Origin: Streptomyces sp. AC555_RSS877
GTDB lineage: Bacteria; Actinomycetota; Actinomycetes; Streptomycetales; Streptomycetaceae
Reading direction: 5' to 3'
DNA length: 64,000 bases
Assembly (NCBI RefSeq): GCF_019049245.1
Contig: NZ_JAGMUK010000040.1
Location: 430,149-494,148 of the forward strand
Within the stretch, counting starts at the first letter, position 1, and every line of letters begins with the position of its first letter. The notes beneath the pieces are model-generated. The model saw only the letters and a program-made list of their open reading frames with translations. It ran no database searches and had not been told where the DNA came from. The translations under genes and the position numbers were made by a program. Positions 16,667 through 25,213 of this stretch are shown here, piece by piece.

Positions 16667-17677
16667 ATGGCTCAAAGGGCATCGAAGAAGTCGGCCGATC
16701 CGGTCGCGAACCAGGCATCCGCGCAGGTCGTCAGGGATCTGCACGAGCGCATGGTGCGCATCCGCCTGTTCGAGACCGAAGCCGGAAAACTCATGGAGGC
16801 CGGCAAGCTGCCGGGCTTCCTCCACCTCTACGTGGGTCAGGAGGCCGTTGCCGCGGGCGTGATGGCAGCCCTCCGCGACGACGACCAGATCACCTCGACG
16901 CACCGGGGACACGGCCACGCCGTGGCCAAGGGCGTCAGCTTCAAGCACATGTACTCCGAGTTGTACGGCCGCGTCACCGGCGCCTGCCTCGGCCGCGGCG
17001 GCAGCATGCACATCAACGACGTCACCCTCGGCATGCTCGGCGCCAACGGCATCGTCGGCGCCGGCATCCCGATCGCCGTCGGCGCCGCCTTCGCCGCCCA
17101 GTACCGGGGCGAGGACAACATCGCCGTCACCTTCTTCGGCGACGGCGCCACCAACATCGGCAGCTTCCACGAGGGCGCCAACATGGCCGCGATCCTGCGC
17201 CTGCCGGTGTTGTTCATCTGCGAGAACAACGGCTACGCCGAGTTCACACCGCAGTCGAAGCACATGCTGATCACCGACGTCGCCGACCGGGCCGCCTCCT
17301 ACGGCATGCCCAGTGTGATCGTCGACGGCATGGACGCGCTCGCCGTCCACGAGGCCACCCTCGAAGCCGTCGCCCGCGCCCGGGCCGGCGAGGGCCCCAT
17401 GTTCATCGAGGCCAAGACCTACCGCTACTACGACCACCAGGGCGTCAAGGGACTGCGTCACCCCTACCGCTCGGACGCGGAGGTCGAGGAGTGGAAGGCC
17501 CGCGACGCGATCGACCTGCTGGAGGCCCGGGCCATCGCCGACGGCACCGCCACCCGCGCCGAGCTGGACGACACCTGGCAGCGCACCCGCGACGAGATCG
17601 CCGAGGCCATCGCCTACGCCGAGGCCAGCCCGCTGCCAGACACCGCCGACCTGCTCCTCAACGTCTACTCGGGATGA
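16667..17677 (+). CDS. 2-oxoacid / acetoin dehydrogenase E1 component, alpha subunit
   Basis: Thiamine-diphosphate-dependent decarboxylase subunit of about 336 residues. The ThDP motif is GDGATNIGSFHEGANMAA, and the phosphorylation-loop region reads YRYYDHQGVKG. The family motif HRGHGHAVAKGVSFKHMYSE and the acetoin-type segment GACLGRGGSMHI are present. The start at 16667 was preferred over an upstream GTG at 16634. The gene overlaps E1-beta by 4 bp (ATGA). Substrate class (acetoin, pyruvate or branched 2-oxoacid) cannot be separated by eye. Confidence 0.92.
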   Translation: MAQRASKKSADPVANQASAQVVRDLHERMVRIRLFETEAGKLMEAGKLPGFLHLYVGQEAVAAGVMAALRDDDQITSTHRGHGHAVAKGVSFKHMYSELYGRVTGACLGRGGSMHINDVTLGMLGANGIVGAGIPIAVGAAFAAQYRGEDNIAVTFFGDGATNIGSFHEGANMAAILRLPVLFICENNGYAEFTPQSKHMLITDVADRAASYGMPSVIVDGMDALAVHEATLEAVARARAGEGPMFIEAKTYRYYDHQGVKGLRHPYRSDAEVEEWKARDAIDLLEARAIADGTATRAELDDTWQRTRDEIAEAIAYAEASPLPDTADLLLNVYSG

Positions 17678-18708
17678 GCGCCATGACCACCATCACCGAA
17701 GCTCCGGCCCCCGCTCCGGGCGGCACGGGCCGCAAGCTCAGCTACGTCAAGGCCTTCAACGAGGGCCTGGCGCAGGTCATGCGCGAGGACGAGAACGTCT
17801 TCGTCGCCGGCGAGGACGTCGCCGGGTACGGCGGTGTCTTCCGTATGTTCGACAACCTGCTCGACGAGTTCGGCCCCCGCCGCATGATCGACACCCCGAT
17901 CTCCGAGGCCGCGCTCGTCGGCCTGGGCGTCGGCGCCGCCGCCCGGGGGCTGCGCCCCGTCGTCGACCTGATGTTCATGGACTTCATCGGCGTCTGCCTG
18001 GACCAGATCGTCAACCAGGCCGCCAAGATGAAGTACATGTTCGGCGGCTCCGTCTCGGTGCCGCTCACCATCACCACCGCCTCCGGCGCGGGCCTCGGCG
18101 CCGCCGCGCAGCACAGCCAGAGCCTGGAGGCATGGCTCGCGCACGTGCCCGGCCTCAAGGTCGTGATGCCGTGCGACGCCTACACCGCCAAGGGCCTGAC
18201 CGTCTCCGCGATCCGGGACAACAACCCGGTCGTCGTCATGCTCAACAAGGTCCTGCTGGGCAGCAAGAGCGAGGTGCCCGAGGAGATCTACGGCATCCCG
18301 CTCGGCCAGGCCCACACCGCGCGGCAGGGATCCGACGTCACCGTCATCGCCCTGGGCCGCATGGTGGGCGAGGCCCTCGCGGCGGCCGAGGAACTGGCAG
18401 CCGAAGGCATCGAGGTCGAGGTCATCGACCCGCGCACCGTGCAGCCCCTGGACACCGAGACGATGATCGCCTCCGTGCGCCGCACCAACCGGGTCCTCGT
18501 CGTCCACGAGGCCGTCACCTTCGGCGGGCTCGGCGGGGAGATCGCCGCCCAGATCCAGGACGCGGCCTTCGACTACCTGGACGCTCCGGTCCTGCGCATC
18601 GGCGCGCCCTTCTCCCCGGTGCCGTTCTCCCCGGTGCTGGAGAAGGCCTATGTGCCCGACCAGGCCCGCATCGTGCGGGGCTGCCGTCGGCTCCTGGAAA
18701 GGTCGTGA
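17674..18708 (+). CDS. 2-oxoacid / acetoin dehydrogenase E1 component, beta subunit
   Basis: 344-residue transketolase-like subunit that pairs with E1-alpha. It has VFVAGEDVAGYGGVF near the N-terminus, ISEAALVGLGVGAAARGLRP, and the C-terminal transketolase domain with VEVIDPRTVQPLD and VLVVHEAVTFGGLGGEI. ATG at 17674 overlaps the E1-alpha stop, so expression is coupled and stoichiometric. The E2 gene follows after 4 bp. Confidence 0.93.
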   Translation: MSAMTTITEAPAPAPGGTGRKLSYVKAFNEGLAQVMREDENVFVAGEDVAGYGGVFRMFDNLLDEFGPRRMIDTPISEAALVGLGVGAAARGLRPVVDLMFMDFIGVCLDQIVNQAAKMKYMFGGSVSVPLTITTASGAGLGAAAQHSQSLEAWLAHVPGLKVVMPCDAYTAKGLTVSAIRDNNPVVVMLNKVLLGSKSEVPEEIYGIPLGQAHTARQGSDVTVIALGRMVGEALAAAEELAAEGIEVEVIDPRTVQPLDTETMIASVRRTNRVLVVHEAVTFGGLGGEIAAQIQDAAFDYLDAPVLRIGAPFSPVPFSPVLEKAYVPDQARIVRGCRRLLERS

Positions 18709-18712
18709 CGTA

Positions 18713-20125
18713 GTGGCGGTCGAGGTTCTGCTGCCGAAGATCGGCCTGACCATGCAGGAAGGCACGATCGACGAGTGGCTCGTGCCGACCGGCGGCTTCG
18801 TCGCGGAGGGCGAAGCGCTGCTGCGGCTGGCGACCGACAAGGTCGACGTCGATGTCGAGGCGGAGGCCGGGGGACTGTTCCACCCCGCCGTCCAGGCCGG
18901 GGCGACCCTTCCGGCCGGGGCGCTCATTGGCTGGCTGCTGGCCGAAGGCGAGCAGCCGCCGGGCCCGGGGGGCGCGCCGATGCCCGCCGGGCCCGGGTCC
19001 CTGGGCTCGGAGGCGGTGCCGGCCGCCGAGGGTGTCGCCTCCGTGGCGCCGTCGCCGGTCGGCACCACTGCTTCCGTTGGCCCGACAGGCCGGCTCCTGG
19101 CCTCCCCGAACGCCCGCCGGGTGGCGGCCGAGACCGGTGTCGACCTCACCGCCGTGCGCGGGACCGGGCCCGGCGGCCGGATCGTCTCCGAGGACGTGGA
19201 GGAGTACCTGCTCAGGCAGGCGGCACAGCCGCCTGCCGTCCTCGGGGCGGACCCGGTGACTCCGACCTCCCCCCTGGTACGCCGGCTGGCGAAGGAACGG
19301 GGCATCGACCTCGCGGACGTACGCCCCACAGGTGCCGGCGGGCGGATCAGGCGGGCCGACCTCGACGCCCTCACCCCGGCCGAAGCACCGGCACCGACTC
19401 CGGCGGCGGCCCGCCAGGCCAGCGCGTCGCCACGGCCCGGGGACGTCATCCCGCTCACCGGGATGCGCGGCGTCATCGCCCGCCGGATGCACGCCAGCCT
19501 GCAGGAGATGGCGCAGCTGACGCACGGCTACGAGGTGCGGATGGACGCCGTCGTGGCTCTGCGGGCCCAGGTGAAGCAGGAGTGGGCCGGCGGCGACCTG
19601 CCGGTGCCGAGCCTCAACGACTTCCTGATGAAGGCCGCCGCGCTGGCACTGCGGGAACACCCGCTGCTCAACGCGGGGGTGTTCGAGGACGGCGTTCACC
19701 TCTACGAGGGCATCCACCTCGGGTTCGCCGTAGCGGTGCCGAACGGCCTGCTCGTTCCGGTGATCGAGGAAGCGGTGGAGCTGCCGCTGCCCGAAATGGC
19801 CCGGAGATCAAGGGAGTTGGCGGAGAACGCCCGATCCGGCCGGATCTCCCCGGTGCTGCTGGAAGGCGCCACGTTCACCGTCACCTCGCTGGGCGGCTAC
19901 GGCGTCGACTTCTTCACCCCGGTGATCAACCCCGGCAATGTCGCCATCCTCGGCGTGGGCCGGCTCAGGGACGGCGTCGAGTGGGTCGACGACCAACCGC
20001 GACGCACCCAGGTGCTCACCCTCAGCCTCACCTTCGACCACCGTGCCGTGGACGGGGCGCCGGCGGCCGAGTATCTGCGCACGGTCGGTGAGCTGCTGCG
20101 GAAACCGCTGCGGCTTCTGGTCTGA
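18713..20125 (+). CDS. Dihydrolipoamide acyltransferase (E2) with two subunit-binding domains
   Basis: 470-residue E2 core of the complex. The N-terminal lipoyl domain carries the lipoyl-lysine in ATDKVDVDVEAEAGG (Lys about residue 43). Two separate peripheral subunit-binding domains follow: ASPNARRVAAETGVDLTAVR and LVRRLAKERGIDLADVRPTG, each ending in GPGGRI or GAGGRI. The catalytic domain ends with FDHRAVDGAPAAEYL, His about residue 443. GTG at 18713 has GGAAAGG upstream. One lipoyl and two E3/E1-binding domains is unusual. No E3 gene is in the window, so the housekeeping lipoamide dehydrogenase is probably used. Confidence 0.92.
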   Translation: MAVEVLLPKIGLTMQEGTIDEWLVPTGGFVAEGEALLRLATDKVDVDVEAEAGGLFHPAVQAGATLPAGALIGWLLAEGEQPPGPGGAPMPAGPGSLGSEAVPAAEGVASVAPSPVGTTASVGPTGRLLASPNARRVAAETGVDLTAVRGTGPGGRIVSEDVEEYLLRQAAQPPAVLGADPVTPTSPLVRRLAKERGIDLADVRPTGAGGRIRRADLDALTPAEAPAPTPAAARQASASPRPGDVIPLTGMRGVIARRMHASLQEMAQLTHGYEVRMDAVVALRAQVKQEWAGGDLPVPSLNDFLMKAAALALREHPLLNAGVFEDGVHLYEGIHLGFAVAVPNGLLVPVIEEAVELPLPEMARRSRELAENARSGRISPVLLEGATFTVTSLGGYGVDFFTPVINPGNVAILGVGRLRDGVEWVDDQPRRTQVLTLSLTFDHRAVDGAPAAEYLRTVGELLRKPLRLLV

Positions 20126-20144
20126 CGGCCTCCCCGACCCGACT

Positions 20145-20189
20145 CCGCGCCCGTCGACCGTTTCCCACCCATCCGGTCGGCGGGCGCGG
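20145..20189. terminator. Bidirectional hairpin terminator between convergent genes
   Basis: A 16-bp stem (CCGCGCCCGTCGACCG with its near-perfect complement at 20174-20189, one G-U pair) around a 13-nt loop. It lies between the E2 stop and the stop of the convergent TetR gene. No U-tract, as is common in Streptomyces. Confidence 0.65.
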
Positions 20190-20219
20190 CCCGCTGTGTC
20201 CGGGCCCTGTCCGCGTCGG

Positions 20220-20828
20220 CTACTCGGCAGCCGGATCGGCGATCCGCTCGGCGAGACGGCCGACCTCGCGGAGGAAGGAACGGTGTCCGAGGGAGCGGTA
20301 GACGTCGTCCCCGCGGACCTGCGAGACCGCCGCGGTTTCGAGCAGTGCCAGCACCCCCAGGCCGATCACCGCCGCCTCCGCGTCCGTGACCGGTTCACGG
20401 CCCTTGCGGATCAGCCGTACCAGTTCCTCCAGCAACTGCGTCCGGATCTCGTGCCGCAGCGTCTCCGCCTCCTGGCTCATGCCGGCCGAGGAGACGAAGA
20501 AGACGGTCGCGGCGGACCGGTGCTCACCCAGCCAGACCACCAGCGCCGTGACGGTCGGGCCGATGTCCGCGCCGGGTTCGTGCGCCTCGGTGAGCGTCTC
20601 CACCTGCTCGCGCAGCGCGGCGGCGAACACCCGCATACCTTCCACCAGAACCTGGTCCTTGGAGGAGAAGTGGTAGTACACCGCGGCCGACGTCATCTCC
20701 GCCCGAGCCGCGATGTCCGCCACGGTCACCTCGTCCGGAGGCTGGGTGGCGAAGAGCTCCGTGGCTGCCTCGATCACCCACTGCCTGCGCGACGGGCGGT
20801 GAGCTGCGCGGGTTCCGGATGTAGTCAT
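20220..20828 (-). CDS. TetR-family transcriptional regulator
   Basis: 202-residue repressor. The N-terminal helix-turn-helix reads VTVADIAARAEMTSAAVYYHF after RPSRRQWVIEAATELF; the C-terminal part is the all-helical ligand-binding and dimer domain. ATG at 20828 was preferred over one at 20867. It is divergent from another TetR gene at 20971, with which it shares AHRPSRRQ and the AVYYHF recognition segment, so the pair looks like a duplication. One or both probably control the surrounding CoA genes (inference). Confidence 0.88.
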   Translation of the reverse strand: MTTSGTRAAHRPSRRQWVIEAATELFATQPPDEVTVADIAARAEMTSAAVYYHFSSKDQVLVEGMRVFAAALREQVETLTEAHEPGADIGPTVTALVVWLGEHRSAATVFFVSSAGMSQEAETLRHEIRTQLLEELVRLIRKGREPVTDAEAAVIGLGVLALLETAAVSQVRGDDVYRSLGHRSFLREVGRLAERIADPAAE

Positions 20829-20901
20829 GGTGTCAAGTATGCCGTGACCTTGGTACTCCAGAGCCACGCGGTAGCAGGGTTTACGGGCTCGACCTGCGGG
20901 A

Positions 20902-20926
20902 GTAACTGGATAGCATGGTCAGTACA
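20902..20926. promoter_or_regulatory. Putative autoregulatory operator, GTAACT-N13-AGTACA
   Basis: Half-sites GTAACT and AGTACA (reverse complement TGTACT) with 13-bp spacing, in the 142-bp gap between the divergent TetR genes. It keeps the ACT-N13-AGT layout seen at four other sites in the cluster, though the spacer sequence differs. Suggestive of autoregulation by one of the TetR proteins. Confidence 0.35.
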
Positions 20927-20970
20927 CCGGGGCTCACAGGCACCGGTCGCGGCAACCGCCAGGGAGCATG

Positions 20971-21624
20971 ATGGCCACCACGAACGGCAAGCAGCCCGCC
21001 CACCGTCCCTCACGACGTCAGCACATCATCAGCGCCGCCGTCCGGGTGTTCGGCCGCAACGGCTTCGCGGAGACCAGTGTGCAGGACATCGCGGACGAGG
21101 CACAGGTGGTGCCCACGGCCGTCTACTACCACTTCGCGGGCAAGGAGGAGCTGCTCGAACTCGCCATGCGGCGGGTCTTCGACCAGCTGAACACCGTAGT
21201 GGAGACGGCCCGTCCGGACACCGAGCCGGGAGACGCCGAGGGCCTGATCCGCACCATCGACGCCGTGTGGGACTGGGTGGAGAAGAACCCGGACGAGGCC
21301 CGGCTCTACCAGGTCCAGATCGCCTCCGCCAACGGCACCATCAAGCTGTTGCGCGACGAGTTCGAGCAGCGGCACATCCAGCGTGCGTACGACTATCTGC
21401 CCGAGAGCACCGCCCGAAGTCCTCGGGCGGCCAAGGCGCGGCACGCCTCGCAGGCGCTCGCGGTCCGCACGTTCATCAGTACGACCATCCTCGTGACCGC
21501 GCTGCGCGCCGAGGGCGGGCCGCTGTCCCGGATGCCGTCCGGGTCCGTCCAGGAGGCGGTCAGGTCGCTGGCACTGCGCATCGTCGCGGCCGACCAGAAG
21601 ACCGAGTCGGCGGCCACGGCCTGA
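20971..21624 (+). CDS. TetR-family transcriptional regulator
   Basis: 217-residue TetR protein with helix-turn-helix TSVQDIADEAQVVPTAVYYHF and an all-helical C-terminal domain. Two adjacent ATG codons occur; 20971 was chosen because the GGGAG ribosome site would be only one base from 20968. The C-terminal part (DYLPESTARSPRAAKARHAS, then VRTFISTTILVTAL) resembles KstR2/FadR-like TetR proteins that bind acyl-CoA thioesters, which would suit this cluster, but this is a loose resemblance only. Confidence 0.88.
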   Translation: MATTNGKQPAHRPSRRQHIISAAVRVFGRNGFAETSVQDIADEAQVVPTAVYYHFAGKEELLELAMRRVFDQLNTVVETARPDTEPGDAEGLIRTIDAVWDWVEKNPDEARLYQVQIASANGTIKLLRDEFEQRHIQRAYDYLPESTARSPRAAKARHASQALAVRTFISTTILVTALRAEGGPLSRMPSGSVQEAVRSLALRIVAADQKTESAATA

Positions 21625-21655
21625 CGCGAGCGGGCAGGGCCGGCGTCCCCCTGGT

Positions 21656-22366
21656 TCACCAGGGCAGTGGCCTGCGTTCCGCGAACAGCCCGCCCGTCGT
21701 CCCGTCGCCCTCCGGCAGCGTCGCCAGCCAGACGGGCGTGTCCGCGCCCTCCTCCGGCCCGCGCGGGGCGGCCGGGCCGCCCATGCCGCTGCGGGTCCAG
21801 CCGGGGTCGGCCGCGTTGACCAGGACGCCCGTGCCGGCCAACTCGCCCGCGAGCATCCGGGTCAGGGCGTTGAGCGCGGTCTTGGAGACGCGGTAGGCCG
21901 GGCGCCGGCCGGAGTCCATCAGCGCCAGCGAGCCGTACGAGCTGGTGAGGTTGACCACCCGCCCGTAGCCGGCCCGCACCATGCCCGGGACGACCGCCTC
22001 GGCCATGCGCCAGGCACCCACGAGGTTGATGTCCAGCGTGGCGCGCAGGACGTCCTCGTCGAGGTACGGCGGCCGCAGGTCGCCGTCCAGGGACACCCCG
22101 GCGTTGTTCACCAGTACGTCGATTCCGCCCCCGCCGCCGACCAGTTCCCCGGCCTCGCGCACCGCTTCGCTCACACTCCGCGCGGAACCCACGTCCAGGG
22201 CGAGCGGCAGCGCCGCAGGGCCGATGGACCGGCACACCTCCTCGGCGGCCTCCCGTTTCCGGGCCCCGACCAGGACCCGCAGCCCCCGGCCCGCGAGCTG
22301 TCGGCAGATCTCCGCGCCGATCCCCCGCGCACCACCGGTGACCAGGGCGGTTCTGTTCTCGCTCAT
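21656..22366 (-). CDS. Short-chain dehydrogenase/reductase
   Basis: 236-residue SDR with TGGARGIGAEICRQLAGRG cofactor loop, NNAG, Ser in VVNLTSSYGSL and Y-x3-K in AYRVSKTALNALTRM. GARKRE after the second strand suggests NADP preference. ATG at 22366. It is the last gene of the minus-strand beta-oxidation train, 47 bp after the thiolase-like gene and convergent with the TetR gene. It may reduce a carbonyl product released by the thiolase-like enzyme (inference). Confidence 0.88.
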   Translation of the reverse strand: MSENRTALVTGGARGIGAEICRQLAGRGLRVLVGARKREAAEEVCRSIGPAALPLALDVGSARSVSEAVREAGELVGGGGGIDVLVNNAGVSLDGDLRPPYLDEDVLRATLDINLVGAWRMAEAVVPGMVRAGYGRVVNLTSSYGSLALMDSGRRPAYRVSKTALNALTRMLAGELAGTGVLVNAADPGWTRSGMGGPAAPRGPEEGADTPVWLATLPEGDGTTGGLFAERRPLPW

Positions 22367-22413
22367 GGCGGTTCTCCTCGGTTCTCCGTCTGCCGGCACG
22401 GGAGGTGCGCCGT

Positions 22414-23568
22414 TCAGACCGTCAGTACCGCGCACGCGCTGATCCCGGGCGCCCCGTACACATGGGTGAAGCCCACTCGGGGACCGCCCGGCACCTGGAC
22501 TCCCGGAGCGCGGCCCTGCAACTGCCGTACGACCTCATGGAACTGGCGCAGCCCCGAGGCGCCGACGGGTTCGCCGCCCGCCAGGCACCCGCCGTCGGTG
22601 TTGACCGGGATCCGACCCGTGGGGTCGGTGTCTCCGGCGGCCAGCAGTCGCTCCTGCTCGCCGTGTCCGCACAGCCCGGTCTCCGCCAGGTGGATCAACT
22701 CCGAGCCGCTGTCGGTGTCCTGCAACTGGGCCACCTGCACATCGGCGGGCCGCAGACCGGCCCCCTGGAACACCGCCTGGGCCGCGTCGACGCTGGGGCT
22801 GCGGTGCGGTCCCGGCGGAAGCCAGGGCGAGAACACCTCGAACGAGCCGAACCGCCTGGTCCGGAAGGCCAACGAGGCCAGCTTCACCGGCCGTTCGCAC
22901 AGGTCGAACGCGCGGTCGCCGCGGGCCAGCACCAGCGCGGCAGCGCCCTGACCCGGGGAGCAGAACATGTACTGGGTGAGCGGCGGGCTCACCTCGGCGG
23001 AGTGGAGGATCTCCTCCTCCGTGAGCTCCTTGCGCCGCCAGGCCAGGGGATGGCGGGAGCCGTTGCGGAAGGCACGCGCGGCCACCATCGCCAGCGCCCG
23101 CTCCGGAATTCCGTGCTCGTGCAGGTAGCGCTGCGTCTTCAGGGCGAAGAACTGGGTCGTCAGCATCATCCCGGTCTCCGCGTACCAGTCCGGGAGACCG
23201 TAACGGGCCGCCGACACATGGAACGCGCCCCGCTCGTGCTTGTCGAAGCCCACGGCCAGCCCCAGCGACGCCTCGCCCGCCCGCAGCGCGTTGGCCACCG
23301 CGAGCACCGTCGAGGCGCCGGTCGCGCAGCCGTTCTGCACGTTGACGAACGGCACACCGGTCAGCCCCAGTCGGCCCACCAGCGTGTCGGGTTTGCCGGA
23401 CACGTCGGAGCCGCCCGCCGCGTAGCCGATGTCCTCCCAGGCGACACCGGCGTCGGCCAGCGCCTCCCGTACCGCCCGTACCGCCATGTCCATCCCGGTG
23501 ACGGACTCGTCGCGGCCGAAGGGGTGCATTCCGCATCCGACCACGTAGATGTCGTCGTCCCGGCTCAT
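22414..23568 (-). CDS. Thiolase-superfamily lipid-transfer-like protein
   Basis: 384-residue member of the SCP2-thiolase-like branch. The nucleophile region is NVQNGCATGASTVLAVANAL, with Cys near residue 81. In the C-terminal region the canonical GHP motif of thiolases is GGEP (CLAGGEPVGASGLRQFHE), so the usual catalytic His is replaced by Glu. That is known for non-thiolytic members that pair with DUF35 proteins and may act as retro-aldolases or acyl carriers. The DUF35-type partner gene overlaps its start by 4 bp (ATGA), a typical arrangement. Confidence 0.88.
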   Translation of the reverse strand: MSRDDDIYVVGCGMHPFGRDESVTGMDMAVRAVREALADAGVAWEDIGYAAGGSDVSGKPDTLVGRLGLTGVPFVNVQNGCATGASTVLAVANALRAGEASLGLAVGFDKHERGAFHVSAARYGLPDWYAETGMMLTTQFFALKTQRYLHEHGIPERALAMVAARAFRNGSRHPLAWRRKELTEEEILHSAEVSPPLTQYMFCSPGQGAAALVLARGDRAFDLCERPVKLASLAFRTRRFGSFEVFSPWLPPGPHRSPSVDAAQAVFQGAGLRPADVQVAQLQDTDSGSELIHLAETGLCGHGEQERLLAAGDTDPTGRIPVNTDGGCLAGGEPVGASGLRQFHEVVRQLQGRAPGVQVPGGPRVGFTHVYGAPGISACAVLTV

Positions 23569-23990
23569 CGCTGTCCTCCCGACCGCACATCCGGACAGAA
23601 CGCGAACGTCAGCACGTCGGTCCCGTCCTCGTCCTGATACGCGGGCACCGTGGTGAGCCGGACCGGGAGCCCGATCCGTACCTCCGGGCGGGACACCTCC
23701 AGCCGCGCCTCGACCAGCACCTCACCGAGGTCCACATAGCCGACGTGATACGGCTCGTGGCCACCGGCCGGCTGCCGGTACGGCGGCTTGGGCGGGAACG
23801 CCTGCAGCGTCCACGACCACACGCGGCCCCTTGTCGGCAGGGGGTGCGCGGACATGGTCCCGTCCGAGCACCTGGGGCAGGAGTACTGCCGGGGAAAGAC
23901 GACGGTGCCGCATCCGGAGCAGCGCGCCCCCACGAGGCGCGGGGGATCGGCGCCGTCGAAGAGACCTTCGCCGATGAGTCTGGTGGTCAC
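23565..23990 (-). CDS. Zn-ribbon / OB-fold (DUF35) partner protein
   Basis: 141-residue protein with an N-terminal rubredoxin-like zinc ribbon (CSGCGTVVFPRQYSCPRC, four cysteines) and an OB-fold reading RGRVWSWTLQ and VGYVDLGEVLVEARLE. Such proteins bind next to SCP2-thiolase-like enzymes and give them substrate access, as in the steroid Ltp2-DUF35 complexes. GTG at 23990 with AGGACAGGA upstream. Translationally coupled to the thiolase-like gene. Confidence 0.88.
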   Translation of the reverse strand: MTTRLIGEGLFDGADPPRLVGARCSGCGTVVFPRQYSCPRCSDGTMSAHPLPTRGRVWSWTLQAFPPKPPYRQPAGGHEPYHVGYVDLGEVLVEARLEVSRPEVRIGLPVRLTTVPAYQDEDGTDVLTFAFCPDVRSGGQR

Positions 23991-24018
23991 GCTGACGTCC
24001 TGTCCTCTTGTCGCCAAC

Positions 24019-24086
24019 GGGCAACGGCTACGGGCAACGGCTACGGGCAACGGGCTACGGGCATCCGGCTACTGGTTGCGGGCTAC
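24019..24086. repeat. Short tandem repeat, 13-14 bp unit, about five copies
   Basis: GGGCAACGGCTAC occurs twice exactly (24019, 24032), then as 14-bp variants at 24045 and 24059 and a degenerate one at 24073 that runs into the stop codon of the acyl-CoA dehydrogenase. It fills the gap between that gene and the OB-fold gene. Likely slippage-generated; it may modulate the downstream genes. Confidence 0.8.
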
Positions 24087-25213
24087 CAGCCCAGCAGTCC
24101 GGCGAGCCGTTCCCGGTGGTGCGCGGCACCGCCCAGCAGTACGGCGTCGGACTGCGCGCGCCGGAAGTACAGGTGCGCGTCGTGCTCCCAGGTGAAGCCC
24201 ATGCCGCCGTGCAGCTGGACGCATTCCGCCGCGACGAAGGTGAACGCCTCGCCGCACCAGGCCTGAGCCACCGCGGCGGCCTCCGCGAGCGCTTCCGGGG
24301 ACGACCCGGCCGCACGGACCGCCCGGACCACCGAAGACCGTGCGGACTCCACCTGGAGCAGCATGTCAGCGCAGGTGTGCTTGACCGCCTGGAAGCTGCC
24401 GAGCGCCCGGCCGAACTGGGTACGGTCCCGCACATGCGCCACGGTCATGTCCAACGCCGCCTGCGCACCGCCGAGTTGCTCGGCGGCCAGCGCCACCAGG
24501 GCGGTGTCCAGGGCGCGGGTGACGACCTCCGTCCCCTCGCCCCCGGCGGTCAGTGCACGAGCCCGGGCACCGGTGAAGGTGACCACCGCCTGGCCGCGGC
24601 TGAGGTCCAGGGTGGGCACCCGGCGGACGGTCACGCCCGGCTCGCGCGGGTCGACGAGGAACAGGTCCACGCCGTCGGGACCGGCGGCCGCGACCACCAG
24701 AACCTCGGCGTCGGCCCCGGACAGGACGAACGGCGCGGTGCCGTCCAGCACCGCGACGCCGCCCCGCCAGGTGACCCCCACCGGTACGGCGCCCGGCCGC
24801 CAGACGCCGTCGGGCGCGACCACCGCGAGTGCGTGCTCGCGGCCTTCGGCCAGTTCCGTCAGCGGCTGTGCGGCGGTGCCGCAGCCGGCCAGCACCTGCC
24901 CGGCCAGCACGGTGGAGGACAGCAGGGGCACCGGCGCCAGGGTCCTGCCGAGTTCCTCGCAGACCACGGCGATCTCCGCGAGGCCGCCGATGCCTCCGAC
25001 GTCCTCCGGCAGGCCGAGGGCCGCGAGGCCGACCTGCCGCCCGAGGGTGTCCCACAGGTCGGCGTGGGTGCCGGGGGAGTGCTCGTCGAGCGAGCGCACC
25101 GCCGCGATGCCGCCCGCGTCCGCGCACACCGACCGTACGGTCTCGCGCAGGTCCTCCAGTTCGGACTCGGAGGTCTCGGTCACTTCGCCGGCGGGGCCGG
25201 TCACTGTGGTCAT
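24083..25213 (-). CDS. Acyl-CoA dehydrogenase
   Basis: 376-residue flavoprotein for alpha,beta-dehydrogenation of an acyl-CoA. Typical C-terminal features are RTQFGRALGSFQAVKHTCADM and LHGGMGFTWEHDAHLYFRRA, with the catalytic Glu of TWEHD. The N-terminal part is short, as in members that form hetero-tetramers with a second acyl-CoA dehydrogenase subunit (for example steroid FadE pairs). The other dehydrogenase here is at 29634. Its ATG overlaps the PPDK-like gene stop by 4 bp. Confidence 0.9.
   Translation of the reverse strand: MTTVTGPAGEVTETSESELEDLRETVRSVCADAGGIAAVRSLDEHSPGTHADLWDTLGRQVGLAALGLPEDVGGIGGLAEIAVVCEELGRTLAPVPLLSSTVLAGQVLAGCGTAAQPLTELAEGREHALAVVAPDGVWRPGAVPVGVTWRGGVAVLDGTAPFVLSGADAEVLVVAAAGPDGVDLFLVDPREPGVTVRRVPTLDLSRGQAVVTFTGARARALTAGGEGTEVVTRALDTALVALAAEQLGGAQAALDMTVAHVRDRTQFGRALGSFQAVKHTCADMLLQVESARSSVVRAVRAAGSSPEALAEAAAVAQAWCGEAFTFVAAECVQLHGGMGFTWEHDAHLYFRRAQSDAVLLGGAAHHRERLAGLLGW

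Noticed and set aside
24019..24086. CRISPR array
   Set aside because: Units are 13-14 bp and contiguous without spacers; this is a simple tandem repeat.
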